From positions 1-64,000 of the forward strand of contig VGDT01000013.1 of assembly GCA_016869595.1 (NCBI GenBank): a stretch of DNA of 64,000 bases. The letters run 5' to 3'. The DNA comes from Alphaproteobacteria bacterium (GTDB taxonomy: Bacteria > Pseudomonadota > Alphaproteobacteria > Rhizobiales > Beijerinckiaceae). The notes beneath the pieces are model-generated. The model searched no databases and was not told the origin of the DNA. It saw nothing but the letters and a program-made list of their open reading frames with translations. Position 1 is the stretch's first letter. Every line of letters begins with the position of its first letter. The position numbers and the translations under genes were made by a program. This document shows positions 1 to 9,255 of the stretch, piece after piece.

Positions 1-9
1 GCGGCGCCG

Positions 10-363
10 GTGCTGCGCCTCTTCCATCACAACATCTACGAATACAGCCGGGGCATTCGCGCCCTGTTCCTGATGACCATCAGCCGCCGGGAACTCGAAG
101 CCGTGCTCGGCAAGCTGGAGGCGCAAGGCATTCATCACTTCGTCCAAGAGCTGAGCCCGGTCAAGGTGAACCTCTTTTTTGGCCGGTCCGCCTTCGTCGC
201 CGTGGCGCGCTCCTTCGTAACGCGCCCGCTCAACAAGCTCACGCCGGAGGAGGACTTCATGCTCGGCACGCTTCTGGGCTACGATGGCGAGCAGCAGTGC
301 CGCCGCTTTCTCACACGTTCCGGACGGGGCACGCCAGAGGAACTGCCTGTGGCCGCCGAATGA
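10..363 (+). CDS. DUF2023 family protein
   Basis: Small cytosolic protein of 117 residues whose biochemical role is unknown. It matches my memory of the DUF2023 family throughout: an N-terminal block around HHNIYEYSRGIRAL, a central segment with VNLFFG near residue 55, and a C-terminal block LTPEEDFMLGTLLGYD near residue 78 that is the most recognisable part of the family. The first start codon available is a GTG at position 10. The frame stays open to the window edge, so the true start could lie a few codons upstream and outside the window. The length fits the family. No partner is visible because the left neighbour is cut off. Family membership is well supported; the start is not. Confidence 0.75.
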   Translation: MLRLFHHNIYEYSRGIRALFLMTISRRELEAVLGKLEAQGIHHFVQELSPVKVNLFFGRSAFVAVARSFVTRPLNKLTPEEDFMLGTLLGYDGEQQCRRFLTRSGRGTPEELPVAAE

Positions 364-445
364 TGCGCGTAAGGCGGCCCCTATTCGGCCTTTCCTGAAA
401 TCGTCGGACCTTCGTTGAGGCGCCTCGCCGCGCTCGCGGCGGCGC

Positions 446-1345
446 TCATTTGTCGACGGTCGGCTTCGGCGGCTCGGACGCGCCCGAAAGATAATCCAGC
501 GAGGGATCGTTCAGACCCGCTTCACGCGATTTATCTCGCCACTCCCGCGCCTCAGTGAGATTCGCTTCAACTCCGAGGCCCTGGGCGAGAATATGCGCGA
601 GACGGTTTTGCGCGACCGCATTGCCCTTCACCGCCGCTTTGCGAAACCATTGCGCTGCGGCGCTGCGATCTCGCGGCACGCCGACGCCGTTGAATTGGAG
701 AACGGCGAATTCGACCATCGCCGGCGCGAAGTCGAGTTCAGCGGCGCGCCTGAACCATTCAGCCGCTTCACGCTCGTCCTTTGCAACGCCCCTGCCGGTC
801 TTGTAGAGAACGCCGAGGGCGTAGAGCGAATCCGCGTTGCCCTTCGCCGCGGCGCGACGGAAATAATCCGCCGCTCTGCCGAAGTCAGACGTGGCGCCCT
901 CATTTTCGAGCGCAAGCTCGCCAAGGAGATGCAGGGCGGCAGGGTGATCCTGCGCCGCCGCCTTTTCGAGATAGGCGCGGGCGGCGGCGCGGTTCTTCTG
1001 CGCGCCTGAGCCATTGAGCGCTGCAGCGCCGTAGATATATGCCGCTTCTTTGTCGCCAGAGTCGGCACCCCGCTTGAACCACTCCATCGCGGTCGAGAGA
1101 TCGCGCGGCACGCCCGCGCCTTCGAGGTAAAGCTGGCCGATAAGGGTGAGCGCGGCCGCATCCTTGGGATTGGCGGCGATACGCTTCTTCGCCTCCTTCA
1201 TCGCGACCGAATAATCGCCGCGCTGATAGGCGCCGAAGGCGAGATCGGGCGCTGACGCCGCGCCATTCGCCGCGCGCGCGACGGTAGGCGTCAAAATGGC
1301 GATGATGGCGAGCGCCGCGAGGAAGCGCTCAATCTTCGCCCTCAT
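446..1345 (-). CDS. Sel1-repeat (TPR-like) exported protein
   Basis: A protein of about 299 residues with an N-terminal signal peptide (start MRAKIERFLAALAIIAIL, cleavage near ARAANG) and roughly six Sel1-like repeats. The repeats show the alternation A..LG.LY..G.GV..D...A..WF.+AA, for example near LGVLYKTGRGVAKDEREAA. Sel1 repeats form alpha-solenoid scaffolds for protein-protein contacts, so a periplasmic adaptor role is likely, with no specific partner visible. A longer reading from position 1486 would translate straight through a palindromic repeat and put an Arg-rich non-signal extension in front of a good signal peptide. I therefore chose the ATG at 1345. It lies downstream of the ThiE-like gene on the same strand, separated by the repeat element. 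Confidence 0.85.
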   Translation of the reverse strand: MRAKIERFLAALAIIAILTPTVARAANGAASAPDLAFGAYQRGDYSVAMKEAKKRIAANPKDAAALTLIGQLYLEGAGVPRDLSTAMEWFKRGADSGDKEAAYIYGAAALNGSGAQKNRAAARAYLEKAAAQDHPAALHLLGELALENEGATSDFGRAADYFRRAAAKGNADSLYALGVLYKTGRGVAKDEREAAEWFRRAAELDFAPAMVEFAVLQFNGVGVPRDRSAAAQWFRKAAVKGNAVAQNRLAHILAQGLGVEANLTEAREWRDKSREAGLNDPSLDYLSGASEPPKPTVDK

Positions 1346-1455
1346 CCTGAGGCGCGAGCGAAGCGAGCCTCGAAGGACGAGGGCGAATGGAAATGAACAA
1401 ATGAGCGGCTTCCTCGTCCTTCGAGACGACCCCTTCGGGACCTCCTCAGGATGAG
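1341..1455. repeat. REP/BIME-like paired palindromic element
   Basis: Two inverted copies of one unit. Unit A at about 1341-1381 begins ctcatcctgagg and ends cgaaggacgag. Unit B at about 1413-1455 is its reverse complement, beginning ctcgtccttcgag and ending ctcaggatgag. Each unit is itself imperfectly palindromic. A second pair of the same family lies at 23647-23762. Such intergenic palindromes are widespread in Hyphomicrobiales genomes. Its left edge overlaps the first codons of the Sel1 gene. Confidence 0.8.
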
Positions 1456-1482
1456 GAAGCCTTTCGCTCGATCGCCCTCGGA

Positions 1483-2094
1483 TCATTCCTGCTCTCCCTT
1501 TAGCCTCGCCAGAGCGTCGGCAACGGCGGCCGCCGGTCCACGCGCGTCGCGCCAGACGGCGTCATCGAGCAGAACGAAGTCGGCGCCGGCTTCGGCGAGG
1601 GGCGCGACGTCAGCGAGCGTATTGGCGCCGGCGACGCAGGGCGTGTTGAAAAGCTGCGCCCACCAGGCGACGCGCTCAATGAGCGTCTCGCGATCGAGAT
1701 TCGAAAACATCACATAATCCGCGCCTGCTTCGCCAGCGCGCATCGCGTCATCGCGCGTTTCGAGATCGCCGGCGCCGACGATATAGCGCGGCGACAATTT
1801 CTTGATCGCGTCGGCAAGCGTTTCGCCGCAACCCGAAACATGCGCGCCATCAGCGCCGGCGCGCAGCGCCACGTTAGGCGCCGCGGCGACGAGAACGGCG
1901 ACATCCTTCTCTTGTGCTGTTGGCGACAGAGCGCGAACAATCGCTTCATTGGCGCGCTCGTCGGTGCCCGCGAAACGAATGAGCAGACTCGCCACGTCGC
2001 TGGCAGCCAGCGCCTCGTTGAGCGCAGGCGCAAAACCCGCCGCGTCGGTGAGCGGCGGGGTCGCGAGATAGAGTCGCGTCGCGAACTCGTTCAT
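1483..2094 (-). CDS. ThiE/TenI-like TIM-barrel protein, degenerate
   Basis: 203 residues resembling thiamine-phosphate synthase (ThiE/TenI superfamily), a TIM barrel that normally couples HMP-PP to the thiazole phosphate. The repeat-like rhythm is visible: [13 protein letters not shown], then [25 protein letters not shown], then [25 protein letters not shown]. The diagnostic catalytic pieces, an R/K-rich QLR.K strand, VNDR/VNDY, GP(I/V)FPT and the lysine after it, are absent or replaced. A bona fide ThiE domain is encoded elsewhere in the window (12152-13522), so this copy probably has another or no enzymatic role. It starts with ATGA overlapping the argH stop, so the two genes are translationally coupled. 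Confidence 0.7.
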   Translation of the reverse strand: MNEFATRLYLATPPLTDAAGFAPALNEALAASDVASLLIRFAGTDERANEAIVRALSPTAQEKDVAVLVAAAPNVALRAGADGAHVSGCGETLADAIKKLSPRYIVGAGDLETRDDAMRAGEAGADYVMFSNLDRETLIERVAWWAQLFNTPCVAGANTLADVAPLAEAGADFVLLDDAVWRDARGPAAAVADALARLKGEQE

Positions 2095-3476
2095 TCGGCC
2101 TTCAGCCTGTCGAGCCAGGCCTGCGCGGCGGCGCGCACATTATCGGGGGCAGCGCCTCCAAAGCTTTTGCGGCTCTGCACCGACTTTTCAACGCCGAGCA
2201 CGTCGAACACTTCGGCGTTGATGCGCGGCTCGACGCTTCGCATTTCATCGAGCGTCAACTCCTCGAGACCCGCGCCGCGCGCTTCGGCGAGCGCGACGAT
2301 GCGGCCTGTGATGTGGTGCGCCTCGCGGAACGGAAGCGACAGGGCTCGCACCAGCCAATCGGCGAGATCGGTCGCGGTCGCATAGCCTGCGCCGGCGGCC
2401 GCCTTCATCCGCGCCCGGTCGACGCGCATATCGCGCACCATGCCTGCGATCGCGGCAATGCACAGCGACAGCGTATCGAGCGCGTCGAAGGCGCCCTCCT
2501 TATCCTCCTGCATGTCCTTCGAATAGGCGAGCGGCAGGCCCTTCATGACAACGAGCAGCGCGACGAGCGCGCCGATCACGCGGCCCGACTTGCCGCGCGC
2601 GAGTTCGGCGGCGTCGGGATTGCGTTTCTGCGGCATGATCGACGAGCCGGTGGTGAATTTGTCGGACAGCGCGATGAAGCCGAATTGCGGCGTCGTCCAA
2701 AGCACGATCTCTTCGGCGAAGCGCGACAGATGCGTCGCGCAGATCGCCGCCGCGCTCAGCGTCTCCAAAACGAAGTCGCGATCCGAGACGCTGTCGAGCG
2801 AATTCGCCGTTGGCCGATCGAAGCCAAGCGCTTGCGCCGTCATCGCGCGGTCGATCGGAAAGCTCGTGCCGGCGAGGGCCGCCGCGCCGAGCGGACATTC
2901 GTTGAGGCGCGCGCGCGCGTCGCGCAGACGCCCTCGGTCGCGCGCGATCATCTCGACATAGGCGAGAAGATGATGGCCGAGCGTCACCGGCTGCGCCGAT
3001 TGGAGATGCGTAAAGCCCGGCATGACGCTCGCCGCCTCTTGCAGCGCGCGGGTCGCAAGCGCAGTTTGCAGCTCCGCGAGTTCGCGATCGAGCGCATCAA
3101 TCTCATCGCGGATATAGAGGCGAAAATCGGTCGCCACCTGATCGTTGCGTGAGCGCGCCGTGTGCAAACGACCCGCCGCTGGCCCAATCAATTCGGCAAG
3201 CCGCGACTCGACATTCATATGAATATCTTCGAGCGCGCGCGAGAATTCGAAACGTCCGTTCTCGATATCCTCTTTGACCCGCTCCAATCCTTCAGCGATC
3301 TTCGCAGCGTCGTCGCGCGAGATGATTCCGGTTTCAGCCAACATGGCGACATGGGCGAGCGAGCCGCGGACATCCTGCAAGCCGAGGCGCTTGTCGAAGT
3401 CGATCGAAACGTTGATCGCCTCCAGAACCGCGTCGGTTGCGCTTTGGAAGCGTCCGCCCCATATCTTGCTCGTCAT
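2091..3476 (-). CDS. argH: argininosuccinate lyase
   Basis: Last step of arginine biosynthesis: argininosuccinate is split into arginine and fumarate by a cytosolic homotetramer. The 461-residue product starts [10 protein letters not shown], the typical ArgH N-terminus, followed by HMNVESRL and the [17 protein letters not shown] block. The fumarase/aspartase-superfamily signature is [12 protein letters not shown] near residue 280, carrying the flexible-loop catalytic serine. A longer in-frame reading to 3752 exists, but its first 92 residues have no family similarity and would overlap the divergent tlpA-like gene, so 3476 is chosen. The stop overlaps the start of the ThiE-like gene by four bases. 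Confidence 0.97.
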   Translation of the reverse strand: MTSKIWGGRFQSATDAVLEAINVSIDFDKRLGLQDVRGSLAHVAMLAETGIISRDDAAKIAEGLERVKEDIENGRFEFSRALEDIHMNVESRLAELIGPAAGRLHTARSRNDQVATDFRLYIRDEIDALDRELAELQTALATRALQEAASVMPGFTHLQSAQPVTLGHHLLAYVEMIARDRGRLRDARARLNECPLGAAALAGTSFPIDRAMTAQALGFDRPTANSLDSVSDRDFVLETLSAAAICATHLSRFAEEIVLWTTPQFGFIALSDKFTTGSSIMPQKRNPDAAELARGKSGRVIGALVALLVVMKGLPLAYSKDMQEDKEGAFDALDTLSLCIAAIAGMVRDMRVDRARMKAAAGAGYATATDLADWLVRALSLPFREAHHITGRIVALAEARGAGLEELTLDEMRSVEPRINAEVFDVLGVEKSVQSRKSFGGAAPDNVRAAAQAWLDRLKAE

Positions 3477-3501
3477 TTTTAGCCTCGGAGACTGCGCTGT
3501 C

Positions 3502-4233
3502 ATGTCGAAACCGCCGCCGCCCCAGCGATCGTTCCTGTTTGTCGCGAAGGCGGCGCTGATCACAATCGCGGCGAGCGTGGCGTTTCTATACGTGATCGGC
3601 AGCATGGGCGGCAAGAAACCGCCCGGAAGCGCGGTTGACGAAGGCGCAAGTCCCGCAGGAACAGCGCAGCAGAGCGCGGCCCCGGCGTCCGACAGCGACG
3701 CCGCTTGTGCGACATCGGCCAAGATCGCCGCCAATGTGAAGGATCTCGCCAAGGGCGAAGTTGCGGCGATGACAATCGCCGCGAAGCCGGAGCCGCTCGC
3801 GGACTATGCCTTCGATGGCCCCGACGGCGCGCCGGTTTCGCTCGGCTCCTTCAAGGGCAAGACGACGCTTCTCAACATCTGGGCGACCTGGTGCGTGCCC
3901 TGCCGCGCCGAGATGCCCGCGCTCGATAGGCTGCAAGAGGCGTTCGCCGGACAGAATTTTCACATCGTCGCCGTCAACGTCGACACGACGCGTCTTGAGA
4001 GGGCGAAAGCGTTTCTGGCGGAGAACGGCGTCAAGTCGCTGACCTATTACAGCGACCCCAAGGCCAACATCTTTTACGAGATGAAGCAGTCAGGGAAAGC
4101 GCTGGGCCTTCCGACCACGCTGCTCATTGGCCCCGACGGCTGCCAGATCGGCCTGATGAACGGCCCGGCCGCCTGGGATAGCGAAGAAGCGAAGGCGCTG
4201 ATCGCGCGCGCGCTGGAGACTCCCGCGAATTAA
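3502..4233 (+). CDS. tlpA: TlpA-family membrane-anchored thioredoxin
   Basis: Thiol-disulfide oxidoreductase of the TlpA/ResA group, likely keeping periplasmic cysteines reduced, for instance during cytochrome maturation or CuA-site assembly in cytochrome oxidase. It has 243 residues. One N-terminal membrane anchor (about residues 14-33, [19 protein letters not shown]) is followed by an Ala/Pro-rich linker and a thioredoxin fold whose active site is [15 protein letters not shown]. The later cis-Pro region reads [12 protein letters not shown]. The start [10 protein letters not shown] at 3502 sits just upstream of the anchor; an earlier in-frame ATG would overlap argH. The gene is divergent from argH with only 25 bases between the starts, so the two promoters must overlap coding sequence. 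Confidence 0.92.
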   Translation: MSKPPPPQRSFLFVAKAALITIAASVAFLYVIGSMGGKKPPGSAVDEGASPAGTAQQSAAPASDSDAACATSAKIAANVKDLAKGEVAAMTIAAKPEPLADYAFDGPDGAPVSLGSFKGKTTLLNIWATWCVPCRAEMPALDRLQEAFAGQNFHIVAVNVDTTRLERAKAFLAENGVKSLTYYSDPKANIFYEMKQSGKALGLPTTLLIGPDGCQIGLMNGPAAWDSEEAKALIARALETPAN

Positions 4234-4314
4234 TCGCTCGGTCTGCACTCAAGCGCTTGGCGCACTAGCTTTACGCCAAGAGCCCGAAGCCTTTTTTAAA
4301 GGGGAGATCGGCGG

Positions 4315-4749
4315 ATGCATGTTTCGATCGAACAGGCTCACAAGGCCATCGCCGCGGCGCGTCGGAAGGCGATCGAGCTTAAAACTCAGATGTGTATCGC
4401 CGTCGTCGATTCTGGCGGCGTTCTAAAGGCGTTTGAGCGCATGGACGACGCCTGGGTCGGCAGCATCGACATTGCGATGAAGAAAGCGAAGACCGCCGTC
4501 TTTTTCGGGATGCCGACCGGTCAGATCGGCAAGCTGTCGCAGCCGGGCGGTCCGCTGTATGGCATCGAGCATTCGAATGACGGGCTTATCACTTTTCCCG
4601 GCGGACTGCCGATTGTCGACGCTGACGGCGTGATGATCGGCGCCATCGGCGTCAGCGGCTCCTCCGTCGATAATGATCACGCGGTCGCGTGGGCCGGCGT
4701 CGAAACGCTCGGCGTTTGCGATCTTCCAGAGCATCCCTGGCGCACCTGA
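4315..4749 (+). CDS. GlcG/HbpS-family protein (DUF336, heme-binding like)
   Basis: 144-residue protein of the GlcG/HbpS/PduO-C family, small alpha/beta proteins. Some members bind heme or cobalamin; others lie in glycolate operons without an assigned activity. Family hallmarks are [20 protein letters not shown] near residue 27, A..KA.TA.FF..PTGQ near 60, a central PGGLPI segment near 98 and a terminal IGAIGVSG. There is no signal peptide, unlike secreted HbpS, so it is probably cytosolic. The gene stands alone with a purine-rich ribosome site (aaggggag) before the ATG. No glycolate genes are nearby, so context does not help assign a substrate. Confidence 0.85.
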   Translation: MHVSIEQAHKAIAAARRKAIELKTQMCIAVVDSGGVLKAFERMDDAWVGSIDIAMKKAKTAVFFGMPTGQIGKLSQPGGPLYGIEHSNDGLITFPGGLPIVDADGVMIGAIGVSGSSVDNDHAVAWAGVETLGVCDLPEHPWRT

Positions 4750-4791
4750 CCGCTCTAGATCGCGCTGCGCTTCGACTTTTCGCGGCGCGCT

Positions 4792-5361
4792 CTAATCGTG
4801 GCGGCGTCTCTTGGACTTTTTCCCCTTCTCTCCGGGCTCGGGCGTCGCGCCCACGTGCTGGCTCCGTTCGGCCGGCGCCGCGGCCGGCGGGGAAGGCTCG
4901 GCGGCCGGCGCCGCGTCCTGCTGTAAAGGCGGCGCCGCATCGGACGGAGGCGGCGAGGCCTCACGTTGGGGCGGCGGCGGGACGTCTACGGGCGCCGGAA
5001 GCGCGCCGCGTTCTTCAACGGGCGGCGCATCGGGCGCAGCGGGCGGCGGCGGCGAACGCGGGGCGGCGAGCCACCAGGACGCGGCGGCGAGGGTCAGAAT
5101 GGCGAGCGCCACGATAAAGGCGATCACTCCGCCGCCAGCACCGCCGCGCCCAGGCGGCGGCGGATCAACTGCGGCCAGAGTTGTCGACGGCTCCTCGCTC
5201 CTCGATGCGCGAGCCAAGCCTGGCACAGGCGTTTCCTCGCTCGTCTGCGCGGAAGCCGGCCCTGGCAGAGAGGGTGAATCGGGCGACACGCCGCGATACT
5301 GGCTCCATACCCACGCTGCTGGCGGCGTCTTGCCGCTTCCGTCGTTTCGAGAATCCGACAT
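4792..5361 (-). CDS. Pro-rich single-pass membrane protein, unknown
   Basis: About 189 residues, not recognised. A hydrophilic N-terminus (MSDSRNDGSGK) is followed by a Gly-rich hinge, one transmembrane helix (VIAFIVALAILTLAAASWWLA, about residues 80-99) and a long Pro/Ala-rich tail with repeated PPPP and AAP clusters ending in the basic stretch KKSKRRRHD. The layout suggests an inner-membrane anchor with an extended periplasmic tail. The start is placed at 5361 because a strong GGAGGA ribosome site precedes it; an alternative ATG lies 14 codons upstream. Low-complexity sequence makes coding prediction less certain, and a long open frame runs opposite. It is divergent from the peroxiredoxin gene. 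Confidence 0.6.
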   Translation of the reverse strand: MSDSRNDGSGKTPPAAWVWSQYRGVSPDSPSLPGPASAQTSEETPVPGLARASRSEEPSTTLAAVDPPPPGRGGAGGGVIAFIVALAILTLAAASWWLAAPRSPPPPAAPDAPPVEERGALPAPVDVPPPPQREASPPPSDAAPPLQQDAAPAAEPSPPAAAPAERSQHVGATPEPGEKGKKSKRRRHD

Positions 5362-5527
5362 TGGCCTGTCCTCCAGAATCGCTGCGCCGGCCGCGTCCGG
5401 CATGTTGCCTCGCCTCTGCGGCCCTCACAAGTGCGACGGCGAAAGGGCTTGGCGATCGAGGGGCGAAAAAACGGGAAACGCGCTATCTAGACTGAGCTTC
5501 ACTTTAGATCAGAGCGAGAGATTAGGC

Positions 5528-6013
5528 ATGACCATTAAAGCTGGCGACCGACTCCCCGACGTAAAGCTGACCGTCATGGGCAAGAACGGCCCCGAGCCGG
5601 TGAGCACAAAAGACTATTTCGCGGGGCGCAGAGTGGCGCTGTTCAGCGTTCCCGGCGCTTATACGCCGACCTGTCACAAGAAACATTTGCCGGGCTTCAT
5701 CGCCAAGGCGGATGAAATCAAATCGAAGGGCGTGCAGGTGGTGGCGGTCACGGCGGTCAATGACATCTTTGCGCTCGACGCCTGGGTGAAGGAGTTGGGG
5801 GGCGGCGGCAAGATCGAGGCGCTTGCGGACGGCTCCGCGACCTTCGCCAAAGCGCTCGGGCTCGAACTCGATCTCACCGCGCCGGGCTTGGGCGTGCGCG
5901 GCAAGCGGTATTCGGCGCTCATCGATGACGGCGTCGTCAAATGGATCAATGTTGAAGAGAATTCCGGCGAAGCGACGGTTTCGACCGCCGAAGCGACGCT
6001 CGCCAATTTGTAG
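5528..6013 (+). CDS. peroxiredoxin (Prx5/AhpC-TSA family)
   Basis: 161-residue cytosolic thiol peroxidase that reduces H2O2 and alkyl hydroperoxides, probably with glutathione or a thioredoxin as donor. The peroxidatic cysteine lies in PGAYTPTCHKKHLPGF near residue 50, the typical Prx5-type motif. The family features DAWVKE and GLGVRGKRYSALIDDGVV follow. A longer in-frame reading upstream to 4811 is low-complexity shadow of the Pro-rich gene on the other strand. The ATG at 5528 (MTIKAGDRLPD) matches family N-termini. It stands alone and is convergent with pgk. Confidence 0.95.
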   Translation: MTIKAGDRLPDVKLTVMGKNGPEPVSTKDYFAGRRVALFSVPGAYTPTCHKKHLPGFIAKADEIKSKGVQVVAVTAVNDIFALDAWVKELGGGGKIEALADGSATFAKALGLELDLTAPGLGVRGKRYSALIDDGVVKWINVEENSGEATVSTAEATLANL

Positions 6014-6037
6014 CGCGTTCTGAGAGAGGCGGCCCGA

Positions 6038-7231
6038 CTATCTCATCAACGCGGCGACGCCCGGCAGCGTCTTGCCTTCGAGCCATTCGAGGAAGGCGCC
6101 GCCGGCCGTCGATACGTAGGAAAATTCCTGAGCTGCATGCGCCTGATTGAGCGCCGCGACAGTGTCGCCGCCGCCGGCGATCGAAAGGAGCTTGCCCTCG
6201 ACGGTAAGCCGCGCCGCCGTCTGCGCGACGGCGTTCGTGCCTTCGTCGAAGGGCGGCAGTTCAAAGGCGCCGAAGGGGCCGTTCCAAACGAGCGTCTTGC
6301 ACTTGGCAAGAAGCGACTCGACATGGGTGATCGATTTCGGTCCGACGTCGAGGATCATGTCGTTTTCGCCGACATGATCGACGGAGACGATATGTGACGG
6401 CGCATGCGCCTCAAATTTCTGCGCAACGAGCGCGTCGATTGGCAGTACGATGGCGCAGCCTATCTTTTCAGCCTTGGCGAGAATGTCGCGCGCCGCCTGC
6501 GCGAGATCATGTTCGCAAAGCGACTTGCCGACGGCCTTGCCTTGCGCCGCAAGGAAGGTGTTCGCCATTCCGCCGCCAATGACGAGATAATCGACCTTCT
6601 CGACGAGATTGCCCAGGAGTTCGAGCTTCGTTGAAACTTTCGCGCCGCCAACGATCGCCATGACTGGGCGCTGCGGATGGGCGAGCGCGGATTCAAGCGC
6701 TTCGAGCTCCGCCTGCATCGCGCGGCCCGCGAACGCGGGCAGTCTACGCGCTATTCCTTCGACCGACGCGTGCGCGCGATGCGCCGCGGAGAAAGCGTCG
6801 CTGACGAAGATGTCGCCATTTTTTGCAAGCGCCGCGACGAAGTCGTCGGCGTTCTTTTCTTCGCCTTTGTGGAAACGTGTGTTCTCGAGCAGCGCGACGT
6901 CGCCGTTCTTGAGCGCGTCGACCACGTGAGCGGCGTCCTCTCCCACGCAATCGTTAGCGAAGGCGATCTTGCGTTTGAGGAAATGTTCAAGCGTCGGAAT
7001 GACCTGACGCAGCGAATCCTCATCGACGCGCTGGCCCTTAGGCCGGCCAAAATGCGAAAGCAGAATAACTTTGCCGCCTTTTTCTATGATCTCGTTGATC
7101 GTCGGCAGCGCGCGCTCGATGCGTGTGGCGTCGGTAACGCGGCCTTCTTCCATCGGCACGTTGAGATCGACGCGCAGCAGCACGCGCTTTCCTTTGACGT
7201 CGGCGTCGTCGAGAGTGCGGAAGGCGGCCAT
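6038..7231 (-). CDS. pgk: phosphoglycerate kinase
   Basis: Glycolytic and Calvin-cycle enzyme that interconverts 1,3-bisphosphoglycerate + ADP and 3-phosphoglycerate + ATP. The 397-residue length is normal. Visible motifs are [18 protein letters not shown] near residue 18, the substrate loop [10 protein letters not shown] near 58, [14 protein letters not shown] near 113, [13 protein letters not shown] near 193, and the nucleotide-binding C-terminus GGGDTVAAL and [14 protein letters not shown]. It lies 63 bases downstream of gapA on the same strand, with a terminator-like hairpin in the gap, so the pair is probably an operon with a step-down in expression. Confidence 0.98.
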   Translation of the reverse strand: MAAFRTLDDADVKGKRVLLRVDLNVPMEEGRVTDATRIERALPTINEIIEKGGKVILLSHFGRPKGQRVDEDSLRQVIPTLEHFLKRKIAFANDCVGEDAAHVVDALKNGDVALLENTRFHKGEEKNADDFVAALAKNGDIFVSDAFSAAHRAHASVEGIARRLPAFAGRAMQAELEALESALAHPQRPVMAIVGGAKVSTKLELLGNLVEKVDYLVIGGGMANTFLAAQGKAVGKSLCEHDLAQAARDILAKAEKIGCAIVLPIDALVAQKFEAHAPSHIVSVDHVGENDMILDVGPKSITHVESLLAKCKTLVWNGPFGAFELPPFDEGTNAVAQTAARLTVEGKLLSIAGGGDTVAALNQAHAAQEFSYVSTAGGAFLEWLEGKTLPGVAALMR

Positions 7232-7253
7232 ATGAAACGTCCAAACGCGGCTT

Positions 7254-7284
7254 GAAAAAAAGACGCGGACCTCAAGCCCGCGCC
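7254..7284 (-). terminator. terminator-like hairpin between gapA and pgk
   Basis: Read on the minus strand, a GC-rich stem (ggcgcgggc, short loop, gtccgcgtc, with a perfect CGCGG core and G-U closures) is followed directly by a run of seven T. This is the form of an intrinsic terminator. Being inside the gapA-pgk gap, it would end part of the gapA transcripts and lower pgk relative to gapA. Confidence 0.5.
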
Positions 7285-7294
7285 GATGTGTAGT

Positions 7295-8302
7295 TCAGAG
7301 AAGCTTGCCGATCACGCTCGCGACATCGGTCATGCGGCCGGAGAAGCCCCATTCATTGTCGTACCAGGACAGGATCGACACGAGATTGCCGTCCAAGACC
7401 TTGGTCTGGTCGAGATGGAAACAGGATGAAAGCGGATTGTGGTTGAAGTCGATCGACACGAGCTTCTCGCTCGTGTAGCCGAGCACGCCTTTTAGAGGGC
7501 CATCGGCGGCGGCCTTGATCGCGGCGTGCACTTCATCCTTCGTCGTCGCGCGCTTCGCGAGGAATTTAAGATCGACCGCCGAGACATTGGGAGTCGGCAC
7601 GCGAATGGCGTAGCCGTCGAGCTTGCCGTTGAGTTCGGGCAGCACCAGTCCGACGGCCTTCGCCGCGCCGGTCGATGTGGGGATCATCGACAGCGCCGCC
7701 GCGCGGGCGCGGTAGAGATCCTTATGCATCGTGTCGAGCGTCGGCTGATCGCCCGTATAGGCGTGGATCGTCGTCATGATCCCCTTCTCGATGCCGATCG
7801 CTTCATGCAGCACCTTGGCGACAGGCGCGAGGCAGTTCGTCGTGCAGGACGCGTTGGAAATGACGAGATGGTCCTTGGTGATCTTGTCGTGATTGACGCC
7901 ATAGACGACCGTAATGTCGGCGCCGTCGGCGGGCGCAGAAACCAGCACGCGCTTCGCGCCCGCGTCGAGGAGCAGCTTCGCCTTGTCGCGCGCGGTGAAG
8001 AGGCCAGTGCATTCCAGCGCGATGTCGATCTTGAGATCCTTGTAGGGAAGTTCCGCCGGGTTCTTGATGGCGGTGACTTTGATTGGACCGCGGCCGACGT
8101 CGATCGTGTCGCCGGCGACTTTCACCTCATGCGGAAAGCGGCCGTGCACGGAATCGTAGCGCAGAAGATGCGCATTGGTCTCAACGGGGCCGAGATCGTT
8201 GATGGCGACGACTTCGAGGTCCGTGCGCCCGGTCTCGATGATGTAGCGCAGGATATTGCGGCCAATGCGCCCGAAGCCGTTGATCGCCACTCTCACCGTC
8301 AT
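7295..8302 (-). CDS. gapA: type I glyceraldehyde-3-phosphate dehydrogenase
   Basis: Oxidative phosphorylation of glyceraldehyde 3-phosphate with NAD(P)+, cytosolic tetramer, 335 residues. It starts [19 protein letters not shown] (Rossmann motif). The catalytic cysteine is in the canonical [18 protein letters not shown] near residue 150, and the C-terminal [12 protein letters not shown] is intact. The start at 8302 is supported by AAGGAG nine bases upstream; a reading starting eight codons earlier lacks this. First gene of the gapA-pgk pair and divergent from the DUF4164-zapA pair across about 230 bases. Confidence 0.98.
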   Translation of the reverse strand: MTVRVAINGFGRIGRNILRYIIETGRTDLEVVAINDLGPVETNAHLLRYDSVHGRFPHEVKVAGDTIDVGRGPIKVTAIKNPAELPYKDLKIDIALECTGLFTARDKAKLLLDAGAKRVLVSAPADGADITVVYGVNHDKITKDHLVISNASCTTNCLAPVAKVLHEAIGIEKGIMTTIHAYTGDQPTLDTMHKDLYRARAAALSMIPTSTGAAKAVGLVLPELNGKLDGYAIRVPTPNVSAVDLKFLAKRATTKDEVHAAIKAAADGPLKGVLGYTSEKLVSIDFNHNPLSSCFHLDQTKVLDGNLVSILSWYDNEWGFSGRMTDVASVIGKLL

Positions 8303-8531
8303 TTGCAAAATCTCCTTGCGCCGCAAGCACTCTGCGCGGCTCTCGCCGTTCGAGCCCGCCGCCTCTGAAGGCTGGCGTGTGATAACACCTCGCGCCCCCC
8401 TGTCAACGCGCCAAGCTTACGCCATTCGGCGCGGTTTCGATTTCGCCGATTCATGCTAGGTACAGGCTGGCAAGCGAATCGCCCCGGCCCGCCCGCCGCG
8501 CCCGAAAGCCTTGCAACTCCAGCGACCGGCG

Positions 8532-8855
8532 ATGAACCACTCAGATAAGCGCAGCGAGGAAAACTCCAAGAGGCTCGAGGCCGCCATCGCCGGGCTCCAA
8601 GCTGCGCTCTCGCGGCTGGAGCGCACTGTCGCCGATAAACTCGAAGACGAACTTTCCAGCGCCGAACTCGAAGAAGAGCTCGCCATCATGCAAGACGACC
8701 GTTCGCGCCTTGCGCTCGATCTCGACGCCGCTCTTGCGCGACAGAACACTCTGGAGAAGGGCCGCGATGAAGTGCTGCGACGGCTCGAAAACGCGAGCGA
8801 AGGCGTCGTCGCCGCTCTTGCCGCGGCGGTCATAACTCCGGCGCGCGAGAACTGA
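8532..8855 (+). CDS. DUF4164 family coiled-coil protein
   Basis: 107 residues, almost entirely heptad-like helix (NSKRLEAAIAGLQAALSRLERTVADKL, then ELEEELAIMQDDRSRLALDLDAA). In Hyphomicrobiales this DUF4164 protein characteristically sits directly upstream of zapA, as here, with one base between stop and next start. A partner role in Z-ring bundling comparable to ZapB-type coils is a reasonable inference from context, not something the sequence proves. The ATG at 8532 is used; the preceding seven codons of a longer frame are not family-like. Confidence 0.85.
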   Translation: MNHSDKRSEENSKRLEAAIAGLQAALSRLERTVADKLEDELSSAELEEELAIMQDDRSRLALDLDAALARQNTLEKGRDEVLRRLENASEGVVAALAAAVITPAREN

Positions 8856-8856
8856 T

Positions 8857-9240
8857 ATGGGCGCAGTCGTCCTTTCGATCGCCGGGCGCACCTATCGCAT
8901 GTCTTGCGAGGACGGCGAGGAGCAGCGCATTGAAGAGCTCGGTCATTATGTCGAGAGCAAGATCGAGTCGATGCGCCAGAGCTTTGGCGAGATTGGCGAA
9001 CAACGCATCATCGTGATGGCCGCGCTGGCGATTGCGGATGAGGCGACGGACGCACGCGCCAAAGCGCTGGGGATGGAGACCGACTTCGCCACGCTGCGCG
9101 CCGAACTCGAAGCTATGCGCAACGCGAACGACGCACTCTCTGCGCGGGCAGCCGAAGCGCTGGAAGACGCAACGCAACGGCTTGCGAAGCTCAATGGCGA
9201 ATTGTCGGCGCCCGCCGCGGCGCCAGACGACATCCTCTAA
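8857..9240 (+). CDS. zapA: cell division protein ZapA
   Basis: 127-residue activator of FtsZ bundling that joins the division ring. The N-terminal ZapA core is clear: VLSIAGRTYRMSCEDGEEQRIEELGHYVESKI, then GEQRIIVMAALAIADE. A C-terminal coiled coil of about 50 residues would mediate dimer/tetramer formation. Alphaproteobacterial ZapA proteins commonly carry this extended Ala-rich tail. Co-transcribed with the DUF4164 gene one base upstream. A 6S RNA gene often follows zapA, but here only 15 bases separate it from a convergent gene, so none fits. Confidence 0.93.
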   Translation: MGAVVLSIAGRTYRMSCEDGEEQRIEELGHYVESKIESMRQSFGEIGEQRIIVMAALAIADEATDARAKALGMETDFATLRAELEAMRNANDALSARAAEALEDATQRLAKLNGELSAPAAAPDDIL

Positions 9241-9255
9241 TCTGTCGGTTCCAGG

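Noticed and set aside
4252-4297. Hairpin and T run after the TlpA gene as an intrinsic terminator
   Set aside because: The stem (cttggcg/cgccaag) has a 12-base loop and the T run is separated from it by several bases, so the form is too poor to call.
4811-5527. N-terminal extension of the peroxiredoxin frame
   Set aside because: Low-complexity Gly/Ala sequence opposite the Pro-rich gene; the peroxiredoxin family begins at 5528.
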